A DNA stretch of 64,000 bases from Chrysochromulina tobinii. Its lineage: Eukaryota; Haptophyta; Prymnesiales; Chrysochromulinaceae. Positions 1 through 9,200 of the stretch are shown here, piece by piece; the stretch's first letter is position 1, and every line of letters starts with the position of its first letter. The stretch lies in NCBI GenBank assembly GCA_001275005.1, contig JWZX01003249.1, positions 1 through 64,000 of the forward strand, given 5' to 3'. Both the position numbers and the translations under genes were made by a program. The notes beneath the pieces are model-generated. The model ran no database searches. It was given only the letters and a program-made list of their open reading frames with translations, and was not told where the DNA came from.

Positions 1-2
1 CG

Positions 3-581
3 GAGACGGAAGCTGAGTTCTACGAGATGTCGCACCTCTTTGTGATGACCATCATCGCGCTCGGATTGGCTTCAGCAACTATCGTCCTCAAGTTCATGGA
101 CGACGTGGTCTTCGCGACGATCCGCATGAAAGAGACCTTCCGAGTCGCGCATGAGCTATTCATCATTTACCTTCGCGAGATGGACTTCGACCCGGCGCGG
201 GCCTTGCACATGGGCAATGTTTTTCGTCGGGGTGGCCAGGACACGCTGCTCTCGGAGGCCCGCCGCAATGCGGCTGCCAGCTTTCGTACGTGCGGGGGGA
301 CCCCGCAGCTCGATGGAGCCAAGAAGTCTGACGCCAAGAACCCGAAGACTGACACCAAGCCCAACGGCAAGTCGGACGACTCTAGCAAGAAGCCCTGCCC
401 CGACTTCAACGCCGGGCGCCCTTGCAAGAAGCTCAAGCCGGACGGCACGTGCGTCTTTGCGCACCGGTGCAATCAGTTCGTGTCGGACAAAGGACCTGGC
501 GGCTATTGCTTTGGCGTGCATGCTCGTTGCACCGGCTGCGACTATGACGCCGCCAAGAAGCTCCGAGCGCCGGCCGCTTAA
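3..581 (+). CDS. Gag-like protein with CCCH zinc finger (5' partial)
   Basis: The frame is open to the left edge, so the ATG at 27 may be internal. The C-terminal third (about 397-465) holds a C-x8-C-x8-C-x3-H zinc finger followed by further Cys/His residues, preceded by a Lys/Asp-rich linker. CCCH or CCHC knuckles are typical nucleic-acid-binding parts of retroelement Gag proteins, so an RNA-packaging role is inferred. The stop at 579-581 lies inside the reading frame that becomes the polymerase, so Pol is probably reached by frameshifting or separate initiation. Confidence 0.6.
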   Translation, partial: ETEAEFYEMSHLFVMTIIALGLASATIVLKFMDDVVFATIRMKETFRVAHELFIIYLREMDFDPARALHMGNVFRRGGQDTLLSEARRNAAASFRTCGGTPQLDGAKKSDAKNPKTDTKPNGKSDDSSKKPCPDFNAGRPCKKLKPDGTCVFAHRCNQFVSDKGPGGYCFGVHARCTGCDYDAAKKLRAPAA

Positions 582-3500
582 TTCAGATGCTGTGGCGTTT
601 GGCCCGGAGGCGGTGCCGTTTTATGGGAGCGCGAGCTCTTATGTGAACGGCCTGCCAAAGGGCTGGAGTGAGTCCAGCGACACTACGGGCACCTTCGTCG
701 ACATGTTCAAGTGGGCGAGGGTCGTCTACTCGGAGGGCGCGTGCGCTTTGCCGGGAGTCAGCATCAAGTTCGATCGTTTCATCCCGGCGATGTGGAAGGC
801 GGTTCGACTTGGGTTCGTTCAGGCCCAACATGCGGAGTTCGTGCATCTGGGCCTCAGATGGGGCTTTGAGGTAGGGCTTCATCCTGGTCGTGTTCTCGGC
901 CACCGCTTCTTCAAGAACTACGAGAGCAGCACAGCCGAAGCAGCTCGTGCTCGCGTCACGGATGCTACAGAGGCGCGTGTTGCAGCGGGCAAGACGATGG
1001 ACCTGGGCGCGGTATTGCCGGACACGCTGTCGATCCTGAAACAGGTGTTCCCGGCGGCCTACATCTTCCCTATGGGAGCGACAGCGAAGCCCTTGGAGCC
1101 GACCAAGCTCAGGCCCACTGACGACCACACCCGGACGGGCCTCAACGCTGCGTGCAACATGGCTGGGCCTCCGACACTCTCGTACTCGCTCGACGCGTAT
1201 GCAGAGATGGGGCGACGTTTCCTACCGGGGTTCGCTGCCCATGTAACGGACGTCGAGGCGGCCTTTCCTATGCTACCGTTTGCACCCTGGGTGTGGCCGT
1301 TCATGTTCCACCGCTTCTACCCGAGCAAAGGCGACCCTCGCACCTTGCACCTCTACGTCCACACCACCGGCGACTTTGGCACGCGAGGCATGCCGGGCGT
1401 CTTCAAGATCTTTTTCGTCGATGTCGTCATGAACATGGCACGTGCGGCGCAGACCCTCACGCTCCCGATGACCGTCTACGTGGACGACCTTTGCGGGACG
1501 GGGCCTGTAGCCAAGGCAGTGACCCGCCGCGTCGTCAAGTTCCAGGGGTGGGCTGAGGACGTGGTCGGAGTCACCTTCAAAGTCATCAAGGACAAGACAG
1601 CCTCGCAGGTCCAGCTCTTTGTGGGGCTCTGGTGGGACTCGTTCGAGGGGACGCGTACGCTCGAAGAGCGCAAGCTCATCCAGTACATGGACATGCTGCT
1701 CGCCTTCTCGCTGCGCAAGACCCTGTCTTTACGGGAGAGGCAGACCGTCGCGGGGCGCATGCAGCGGGCCGTGCTCACCATGCCGCCGGGCGCCAGCTGC
1801 CTTCTCGCCAACATCTTCCTCCTCATGGTCGGCCTCTCCGTAGCTTGGCAGAAGCGGCGAACGACGCGAAAAGAACGGCAAGATTACCGGTTCTTCTATG
1901 ACGTCCTGCAGGCCAACTATGGGCGCGGCTACTACACCACCGACCGCTTCCAGGAGGGGCCCACGGTTTTCTCGGACGCGTCGCGCTCCAAGATGTACTC
2001 GGGAGGCGGATGGTGCTCGAGCTGGGGGCCCTTCGACTACTGGACCTATGGCACCGCGGCAGCCAAGAAGCCCATCGACTTCTTAGAGGGTGACACGATG
2101 ATCTGTAGTGTCGAGACGCAGGGCCCCACATGGGCTAAGAGGCTCGTTCAGTACAAGATGGACAACCAGTCGTTCCAGAAGTCGGCGGTCAAGGGGTGGT
2201 CGCGAGCCGAGCGCCTCAACCTCCTGCTCAAGCGGCTCTTCGTCCTGCAGATTGTCGGACACTTCCTTCTATGCTTCTCGTGGGTCTCATCCGAGGACAA
2301 CGAGATGGCCGACCACCTCTCAAGGGAGGGCGGTCTTCCTCGCTTTCTCGAGGCCGTACGTCGGAGGGCCTTCGTCGCCGACCCCGCCCTCCTTCACGCG
2401 CTTCCGGGTGCTGGCCGTGTTCGCAATCTTGACATGTCTGTGCCGTTCAATGCAGAAGATAGAGAGCGGCTCTCAGCTTTGGCCCGTACGCCGCCTGACA
2501 TGCTCTGGTTGTCTCGCGTCCTCCCTGCCGTAGTCTGCATGCAAGCTGCGATCCGAGGCTGGCTCTCGCGCCGGGCGCATGCGCGGGCGCGGGAACAAAA
2601 GTTGGGCACTTCTCTGGAGGCTTTCGGTGCTTTCATCGGGCGATGGGCCCCCGGGGGCAACTACATTTACGGCCGGCTCGACCGGGCCTACTTCTTCCCG
2701 GTCGGTGAGGACGAGCGCCTCTTTATGCGAGTGCTCGAGTTCCTCCCGTACTTCTGGGCGTGCATCGTCACAGGTATGCTCCTCGCTCTGGACATGGTGG
2801 ATCGTGGGCTGCTCGACGACGACGTGCAGCTCAAGTTCACGGCCCACGAGTGCGTCGAAGTCAAGCGCGAGCACTCAGCCCGTACCATCCAGACGTGGTG
2901 GCGGCGTCTCAGGTCTCGCTGGTCAAGGGACGGTCCCCCGCTTCCGGAAGGGGCGGTGGGTTGGTGTGCCTGTACCTTCTGCCCGCTACCGGTCTATCCG
3001 GGCGAGGGTGTCTACTGCGATCTCTGCTGGCCAGTCGAATGTGGCTGCGTCTGCATGTGCCAGTGCCAGTGCGAACCCGTCGATCGAGCCTTAGATCGGA
3101 CCCTGCCGCGGCAACGCCTTGGCGATGCCCTCGAGCAGCTGCAGGTTGAAGTGGCGCTCGCGGCCACGGCCCCGCGCCCTCGCACGAAGCGCGGCCACCA
3201 TGGATCCTGGGCGAATCGGCGCATGCTTGGGCTCCTGACCATGCTCGGCGTTGCCGGGGCGGCGCCACGCGACGGCTACTCGGCACAGGTTGCAACGGTG
3301 CAGTACCCCCGCGCCTCCCTTTATGCGGGCCTGCCGGTTGACTTTTTCGAGGCGGTGGATGAGCTAATGCACAACAGGCTCGCTCCGGGGTCCATGGCCA
3401 AAGTCGACATCGCCTTCGAGCGCTACTGGAAGCCGGTGGCCGCCGAGCACGGCTGGGACGAGATCATCACCACCGACGACCCGGAGAGGGGCGGCAAGAT

Positions 3501-4059
3501 GGCCACCTTCGTCTTGAGCATGCTCGACAACACGGCTCTCGTCGCCGACTCCATCGGCACGTACGTCTGGGCACTGCGGTGGAAAATGAAGCTCTCTCAC
3601 CAGGCTGACCCGGTGCTCGGGGTTATGCATTGGCAGGATTTCATGCGCAGCGTGCGCGTCAAGGCGCACGTCCCCCATGAACCTCGTCGAGCCGTACCAC
3701 TGCGCCTCATCTTGGCAATCATCGCCTCCATTAACGTGGCGGTCCATTGGGAAGTCCAGTTTGCGTTCTTCCTCGTGGTCATGCTCTTCACATTCTCGCG
3801 CTCAGAATGCCCGTGCCCTAAGGCCTTTACGGGTCCTCACGGCTGGGACCCGAACAAGCACTGGATGGTGCGCGACATCGTCATCCGGTGCGTCAGCGGC
3901 GTCTATGTCCTTGCCGTCCGGTTCAAATCCATCAAGCTACCATCAAGCAGGACCGGCGCATTGAACGACCCGAAGCTCGTGGAGACCATCGCCTCGATGT
4001 CCCACAAGGAGAAGCGGCTAGGGGCGGCTCTGATTGGTCCTTCGTCGCATCGTCGGTGA
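151..4059 (+). CDS. Pol-like polyprotein: reverse transcriptase, RNase H, start of tyrosine recombinase
   Basis: This is the open frame downstream of gag. Its first about 140 codons overlap the gag frame and are probably not translated as such, so real Pol likely begins near 560. The reverse transcriptase active site Y-V-D-D is at 1477-1488. An RNase H-like domain follows: the acidic F-S-D-A-S motif lies near 1970 and a distal N-E-M-A-D-H-L-S-R motif near 2300. Two good IQ motifs (near 2535-2575 and 2880-2910) and a Cys-rich stretch (about 2960-3080) come next. The N-terminal half of a tyrosine recombinase starts around 3300 and carries the first catalytic Arg in F-S-R-S-E (about 3793). The frame ends at 4059, before the rest of the recombinase, because of two small duplications. 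Confidence 0.7.
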   Translation: MSYSSFTFARWTSTRRGPCTWAMFFVGVARTRCSRRPAAMRLPAFVRAGGPRSSMEPRSLTPRTRRLTPSPTASRTTLARSPAPTSTPGALARSSSRTARASLRTGAISSCRTKDLAAIALACMLVAPAATMTPPRSSERRPLNSDAVAFGPEAVPFYGSASSYVNGLPKGWSESSDTTGTFVDMFKWARVVYSEGACALPGVSIKFDRFIPAMWKAVRLGFVQAQHAEFVHLGLRWGFEVGLHPGRVLGHRFFKNYESSTAEAARARVTDATEARVAAGKTMDLGAVLPDTLSILKQVFPAAYIFPMGATAKPLEPTKLRPTDDHTRTGLNAACNMAGPPTLSYSLDAYAEMGRRFLPGFAAHVTDVEAAFPMLPFAPWVWPFMFHRFYPSKGDPRTLHLYVHTTGDFGTRGMPGVFKIFFVDVVMNMARAAQTLTLPMTVYVDDLCGTGPVAKAVTRRVVKFQGWAEDVVGVTFKVIKDKTASQVQLFVGLWWDSFEGTRTLEERKLIQYMDMLLAFSLRKTLSLRERQTVAGRMQRAVLTMPPGASCLLANIFLLMVGLSVAWQKRRTTRKERQDYRFFYDVLQANYGRGYYTTDRFQEGPTVFSDASRSKMYSGGGWCSSWGPFDYWTYGTAAAKKPIDFLEGDTMICSVETQGPTWAKRLVQYKMDNQSFQKSAVKGWSRAERLNLLLKRLFVLQIVGHFLLCFSWVSSEDNEMADHLSREGGLPRFLEAVRRRAFVADPALLHALPGAGRVRNLDMSVPFNAEDRERLSALARTPPDMLWLSRVLPAVVCMQAAIRGWLSRRAHARAREQKLGTSLEAFGAFIGRWAPGGNYIYGRLDRAYFFPVGEDERLFMRVLEFLPYFWACIVTGMLLALDMVDRGLLDDDVQLKFTAHECVEVKREHSARTIQTWWRRLRSRWSRDGPPLPEGAVGWCACTFCPLPVYPGEGVYCDLCWPVECGCVCMCQCQCEPVDRALDRTLPRQRLGDALEQLQVEVALAATAPRPRTKRGHHGSWANRRMLGLLTMLGVAGAAPRDGYSAQVATVQYPRASLYAGLPVDFFEAVDELMHNRLAPGSMAKVDIAFERYWKPVAAEHGWDEIITTDDPERGGKMATFVLSMLDNTALVADSIGTYVWALRWKMKLSHQADPVLGVMHWQDFMRSVRVKAHVPHEPRRAVPLRLILAIIASINVAVHWEVQFAFFLVVMLFTFSRSECPCPKAFTGPHGWDPNKHWMVRDIVIRCVSGVYVLAVRFKSIKLPSSRTGALNDPKLVETIASMSHKEKRLGAALIGPSSHRR

Positions 4060-4798
4060 CCTGCCGGGGCATGCGCTCAGCCCATTCAAGTGGTACCGGC
4101 TCTTGATGGGATTCTACCCAGGGCCTCGGGCGGAGACGTCTCCTTTCTTCCTGTCGGTGGATAAGACTCGACCGTACACGTACTCGGCCGCCATGAAGGA
4201 CTTTAAGACCCTGCTGCGACGCGTCTCGCCCGACGACACCGACTTCGGCCTCCATGGCCTTCGTGTCGAGGGCTGGAACTTAGGAGCAGCGGTCGACCCT
4301 GAGCTGGCTGAGGCCCACGGCGGGTGGAAGCCGGGCAACGCCTCACGATACTCGCGCTTCAACATCACCTCTGTCTTTAACCTCTCGAAGAACATGGTGG
4401 CCTTACATGCGGACGGTGCGACTGCGGCGACGGCGATCGATGCGGAGGCTGAGGGCGGTGCCATCGAAGGGGACCCGCACCTCACGGTCGACAACTTCTG
4501 GGACGAGCCCAACGAGATGGGGGCTGACGAGGCTGACGACGAAGACGTCGACGTCTGGTCGCCGGGGATGAACGTGGCCAGGCTGGACGGGCGCGAGGCC
4601 CGACGGCCAGCCGAGACCGCCGGGGGGAGCAACGATCCGCTCCCCAACCGGGGGCAGCCTGGGGGACCGCTGGCTGTTGTGCCGCAGGTCGCCGAGGGAC
4701 CTCACTCGTACGTGGGGGCGGCGCTCCGCTTGATGGCTACCTCGCCACCTTCGCGGGCAGTTACTCGGCTTCAGGCGTTGCTGCGTCAACAGCCGTAG
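4034..4798 (+). pseudogene. C-terminal half of the tyrosine recombinase, displaced frame
   Basis: This frame carries the remaining catalytic signature of a tyrosine recombinase. H-G-L-R (second Arg box) is at 4253-4264, a G-G-W segment is near 4320, and the nucleophile Tyr lies in R-Y-S-R (Tyr codon 4349-4351). It continues the preceding Pol frame: the first Arg is encoded there. It is probably not an independent gene. Two microduplications upstream, with 11-bp and 8-bp offsets, add 19 bases in all, which accounts exactly for the move between frames. The tail after about 4440 is acidic and low in complexity. Confidence 0.7.
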
Positions 4799-4940
4799 GC
4801 GCCCTTACTACCGTGGATTCTCTGGGTCTTCTGGGGCTGGATCGCTGATCCTGGGTTGTCGCGCTCACCAGGCTGCGTTTGTGTAGCTTTGATGAACCGC
4901 AATTCAACGTTTCAACGCGCGACCAGGTTTACTAATCATT

Positions 4941-5960
4941 TCATACGAGCACGCGCACATTCTTCGACACCACACACAAGTGGCCCTGGATGGGCTTTCG
5001 AGCCTCGTTGCGGATGTTGGTCACCTCAATGCTCCGCAAAACTAGGCTCTCCGTCGCCTCGATGACGATGCGCAGATACTCCTCAGAATGGGCGATGCGC
5101 TCGGAGCTACGCTCCACCCAGCCACGGCCCTCGGGCGGGATCCCGTCGTTAAGGGCGAGCTCGGTCGAGAAGACGAAGAGGCCACCGGGCTGCAGTGCAC
5201 GCGCGACAGATGTGAAGAGGTCCGTCAGGTCTCGGAAATAGAGCAGCACATCCGCGGCGATGATCAGGTCTGCACTCGATGCCTCGACGCGCCTCTGGAG
5301 GAACGCCACGCAGTCGCACGCCTCGAGCTCGTCAAAGACGCCTCGCTTTTTCCGAGCCTCGCGGATCATCCGACCAGAGAGGTCGCAGCCGATGAGGCGG
5401 CCGAGGCAGCGCCCACGCAGCTGCGCGGCCGCGAGCCCAGTCCCGCATCCAAGGTCGACAGCGAGGTGGCTGCTCACGCTGCCGTCCTCATTGGCATAGT
5501 CTCTGGCGAGGAGCGCCTCGAGCTTCTGCGGGACGTCGTATCCGAGATCGATCACTAGGCTCTTTTCAAATGTTGGCGCGTACTCGTCAAAGAGGCCCTC
5601 GACCTGGTTCCTCCAGTAGATGCGCAGCGTGCGCTCAGTCTCTGTCTCCGCACAGCCAGCGCGCGCCCAAGCGCCTACAGCTTGCTTCTCAGCCTCAAGC
5701 TTAGCATCGTGAGCAGCGTCTTCGGCGATCGCATCCTCTTTACGCTTTTGGGCGAGTCTCTCGTTGATCGCTGCCACGTATGACACATCATTTTCGAGAT
5801 TGTAGATGTCCTTATTCACCTTGGCACGCTCCTTCTTCTGCGCCTTCCCTTCCAGTGAGGGTAGGCGACGCTTCAAGGCCTCAATATTTGCCTCAACCTC
5901 CGCAATGATGTCTTCCGCACACGTAGCCACCGTCTCTTTAGCCGGCACACACGTCGCCAT
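4941..5960 (-). CDS. SAM-dependent methyltransferase with N-terminal coiled coil
   Basis: The protein is 339 aa. The ATG at 5960 has a strong context (A at -3, G at +4); the frame is open a further 18 codons upstream but without an ATG. Residues about 15-95 are Lys/Glu-rich and predicted coiled coil. Class I methyltransferase motif I, V-D-L-G-C-G-T-G, is at residues 168-175, followed by an acidic L-I-G-C-D strand, an A-A-D-V-L-L-Y motif and a P-G-G-L-F strand. The segment before motif I (F-D-E-Y-A-P-T-F, then L-G-Y-D-V-P) resembles the predicted methyltransferases of the COG4976 group. The substrate is unknown. The retroelement ends just downstream. Confidence 0.7.
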   Translation of the reverse strand: MATCVPAKETVATCAEDIIAEVEANIEALKRRLPSLEGKAQKKERAKVNKDIYNLENDVSYVAAINERLAQKRKEDAIAEDAAHDAKLEAEKQAVGAWARAGCAETETERTLRIYWRNQVEGLFDEYAPTFEKSLVIDLGYDVPQKLEALLARDYANEDGSVSSHLAVDLGCGTGLAAAQLRGRCLGRLIGCDLSGRMIREARKKRGVFDELEACDCVAFLQRRVEASSADLIIAADVLLYFRDLTDLFTSVARALQPGGLFVFSTELALNDGIPPEGRGWVERSSERIAHSEEYLRIVIEATESLVLRSIEVTNIRNEARKPIQGHLCVVSKNVRVLV

Positions 5961-6238
5961 TTTTCTCCAGAGACCGCGCTTCCACGACACCAGAGCGCTC
6001 TTCCGACTCCTCACTCCTGCGGTCCCGTCCGCCTGTGAACGTTAACACGACAGAGATTCGTCAGAACCGATGATAAGGTTCCGGATCTCGCACAGGTCGA
6101 GGAAAATCCTTCTGTACTCCGGTACGAAAAGCCACACGCAATCCCCTCTGCTTTGATGAATGGGGGAAAGAACCGAATGGGCAAGAACAACGATAGAACT
6201 CCACACACAGACCGTCCAGCCGTCGAGGATATCTGCGG
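5961..6238. other. Intergenic between two minus-strand genes
   Basis: This stretch lies 5' of the methyltransferase and 3' of the giant Sfi1-like gene. I see no convincing gene, RNA or repeat in it. Confidence 0.4.
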
Positions 6239-9200
6239 TCAATCCATGCGCTCGAGCAGATCGTCGCTCGGCGAGGGCGCGAAGCGCACGTGCTTGCGTG
6301 CGAATTCCTCCTCCTGCTTGGAGCTGCGCACAATCGACTTGTAGCGCCACCAGCGCAGCGGTCTGTACAGCGCCTTCTCGCGATGCATGTCAGCGGCATA
6401 TTCACAGAAGAACCTGCTGTGCTTATCGTGCTCGGCATGGTCCTTCCAGCGCTTCAGCAGCTTGACAACTGTGAATACCAGCTCGTACTCACGCGCCTCG
6501 AGCATGTTGTGAAACCGCCAGTGGCGCCAGGCCCACCGGCACCGGATGAGAGCGTAGTGGTCGTGGGCGCACCCGAGGGAGGCGGCCGAGAGCATCATGT
6601 TGAGCACCGTACGCCTCCAGAGCACGAGCGCCCACCGCGCGCCGCGCCAAACGGCGAGGGAGATGCCGGCCATTCCCCCGTGCCCGTGGGCCGCGCCGCG
6701 TCGCAGGCGTGCGTCGTGTACGCGCTGCTCGAGCGCCAGCTGGTACGAGTGCCGGTGCCACGTCACAAGCGCCTTGCGGAGCAGCAGGCTGCCGAGGCGC
6801 AGCCGGCGGTGGCCCGCGATCACGTCCTTCAGTTGCGCGTCGGGGAGCAGCGCAATCCAGCCGCGCCGCAGCTCGCTCATCGACGCGAACAGGAGCGCGG
6901 CACGCACGGCCGCAGCCTGCACGTTCACGCTCTTTACGCGTGCGTCGCAAGCGGCACGCCATCGCTCGAGAGCGACACCCACGCCGCGGCGCAGGCAGCA
7001 GTCTGCCACGCGCCTCGCACTCGCCATCGTGTGACGCCGCTTGGCCGCCGCGTCGCACCACGCTAGCAGCGCGCGCCGCTCGCCTCGGCGCAGGAAGAGA
7101 CTGGCGAGGAGCGCTCGCCGTGTTTGGAGCTCGACGGCGGTCGCGTGCCACGTGATGAACGCGCGCGCCGCGGCCGCGTGTCGCAGGCGCAGCAGCACGT
7201 GCCGCGCCTTGGCGAGGGCCGCGGCGCGCTCCGCCGCGTGCAAGTAGAGCGTGCGGAAGCCGAGCGCGAGGCCCTGGAGCAGCCAGCCGCGAAGGGCAAA
7301 CTGCAAGCGACGCGTCCGCCCGCTGGCCACACGCGCCGCGCCCATCCATGCCCCAAAGGCACGGTAGACGCTTCGGTGCACCCAGGCTTGCACGATGCGC
7401 CGCACACTCGTGCGCCAAGCGGCGAGCTCATGCAGCCGGCCCAAGGCGCGCGCGAGCGTGCCCGCTTGCCAACGCAGCATGGCACGGAGCGCCGTCGCGG
7501 CGCACTTCTGGGGGCTGCCTCTCTTGCGCAGAGTGGAGCGCCACTGCAAGAGTCCTCCGAGGAGCTCGGCGGCGACCAGTGCGTACGCGGCCCGGCGCAG
7601 CTTGCGCAGTGCCATCAAGCGCGCGCGGCTCAGCTCGATCCAACTGGCCATGGCGCGCGCGAGCCCATCGTTGAAAAAGTACGCGAGCGAGCGCCTGCGG
7701 CGCGTCGCCGCAGCTCTGGACTCGACCGCCATCGCGAGCCACGTGGCAAAAGCCTTTGCGCGACCGTCGTTGAGCAGATGCGCGATCGCTCGCCGCTGGC
7801 CCGATCGCTCCCAAGCAATGGCCTGCGCGTAGCCCGACCATGTGTTGAGCGCCTTGCGCAGCTCTCCGCCGGTGAACGCCGATAGGCCGGCGCGCAGATA
7901 CATCAGCAGGTCTGCCGCGGCGCTGGCGTTGTGACACCACGTCATGAAAGCGCGCCCGAGGCCGTCGGCGCACAGAAAGGTGAGCGCCTCGCGCCGCCGT
8001 CGGCCGTCGGCGGCGAGCTGCGCCGCGTTCGAGGTCCAGCTGAGCCACGCGCGCGCGAGGCCGTCACCTCGAAGGAAGGCCGCCGCGCTGCGCACTCGTC
8101 GCCTCGCGGCCGCTTGTCCATCGCAGTAGCTGGCCATCGTGTTGAACGCTCGGCGGAGCGCCGTCGTGAGCAGCGCGCGGCACGCTCTGCGGACTTGCGC
8201 GCGCGAGGCTTGTAGAGTCTGCAAGCAGTCCCACGCATACAGCATCGCGGGTTTGCTCCATCGCTGGACCGAGCGCGCGAGGGCCATCTTTTGCACCATC
8301 TTCTGCGTCGCCATGATGGCCATGGTGCGGAAGCCGCGCGCGAGCTCGCTGTTGAGCAGAAACCGGCTCGCTTGCATCAGGACGCCATGGGTCGCACTTG
8401 AGGCGCGCGCGGCCCGCGCCCAGTGCACCCACGCGAACGCGGCCTCAGCGTGCACGAGCTTGGCCGCGACGCGTCGCAGCGTCCGCAGCGCGTCGACACG
8501 TGCGCACGCCACGTCACGCCACTGGCGGAGGGCACGGGACGCGCCAGAGTGCACGAGCCGCGCCGCAAGAGAGTGGGCATAGTGCCACTGCTCCGAAGCC
8601 GAGCGCCATCTGGCGAGCGCCAATGCCGCGGAGGTGCCGAGGACACGGAATGCGAGCGTCTTGACGCGCTGCCACTGGGCCGTGTGCTCGTGCCACGAGC
8701 GCAGCGCGCGCAGAACTTGGGCAAAGAGGAAGCGCCGTGCCACGTGGCCGACAGCCTTCCTCTGCGCGCCGAACTCGGACCACTTGCTCAGAGCGCGCCC
8801 GAGGCCCGTGAAGATCAAACGACGCGCCACCGCCTTCATCGCGTCGAGCTTCGCGCGCTGCTCGCGGCTAAAGGCGGCCCAGCACGCATACAGGCGTGCG
8901 TGCGGCAAGAGCGCGCGCGCGAGCAGACGGTGCACCCGCGCCATCTCGGCGCTCGACGTGCGCCAGCAGCAGAAGGCGTGCAGCACGAGTTGGGTCTCCG
9001 GATGCATGGCGGCCACGCGCGCGCGCATCGCCTGCAACGCCGCCGCGCGCTCCCGCCACTGCGCGAGCGCAAAGACACGGGGGTCGCCCGCGAACCGCTG
9101 CGCCGTCCATCGCCGCAGCCGCTCCGCCTCTGCTCTCTCGAGGGTCTCGGACCGCCACTGGTTCAAGGCCCTGAGCGAGCTGCCCAGGCGTATGCGGTTG

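Larger units (their letters stand above)
1..4798 (+). mobile_element. DIRS-like (tyrosine recombinase) retroelement, degenerate and cut by the window edge
   Basis: Three consecutive plus-strand frames read as gag-like protein, reverse transcriptase/RNase H, and tyrosine recombinase. That is the domain order of DIRS-type retrotransposons, which integrate with a tyrosine recombinase instead of a DDE integrase. The left end lies outside the window. The right boundary is not defined; the last coding base is 4798 and I see no clear terminal repeat before 4940. The element looks inactive here: the recombinase is split across frames by two short tandem duplications (about 3929-3949 and 4042-4055). 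Haptophyte and dinoflagellate genomes are known to hold many elements of this type. Confidence 0.8.

Noticed and set aside
4034-4798. Tyrosine recombinase as an independent host gene
   Set aside because: It holds only the C-terminal catalytic residues; the first Arg box is in the preceding Pol frame, and the offsets explain the split.
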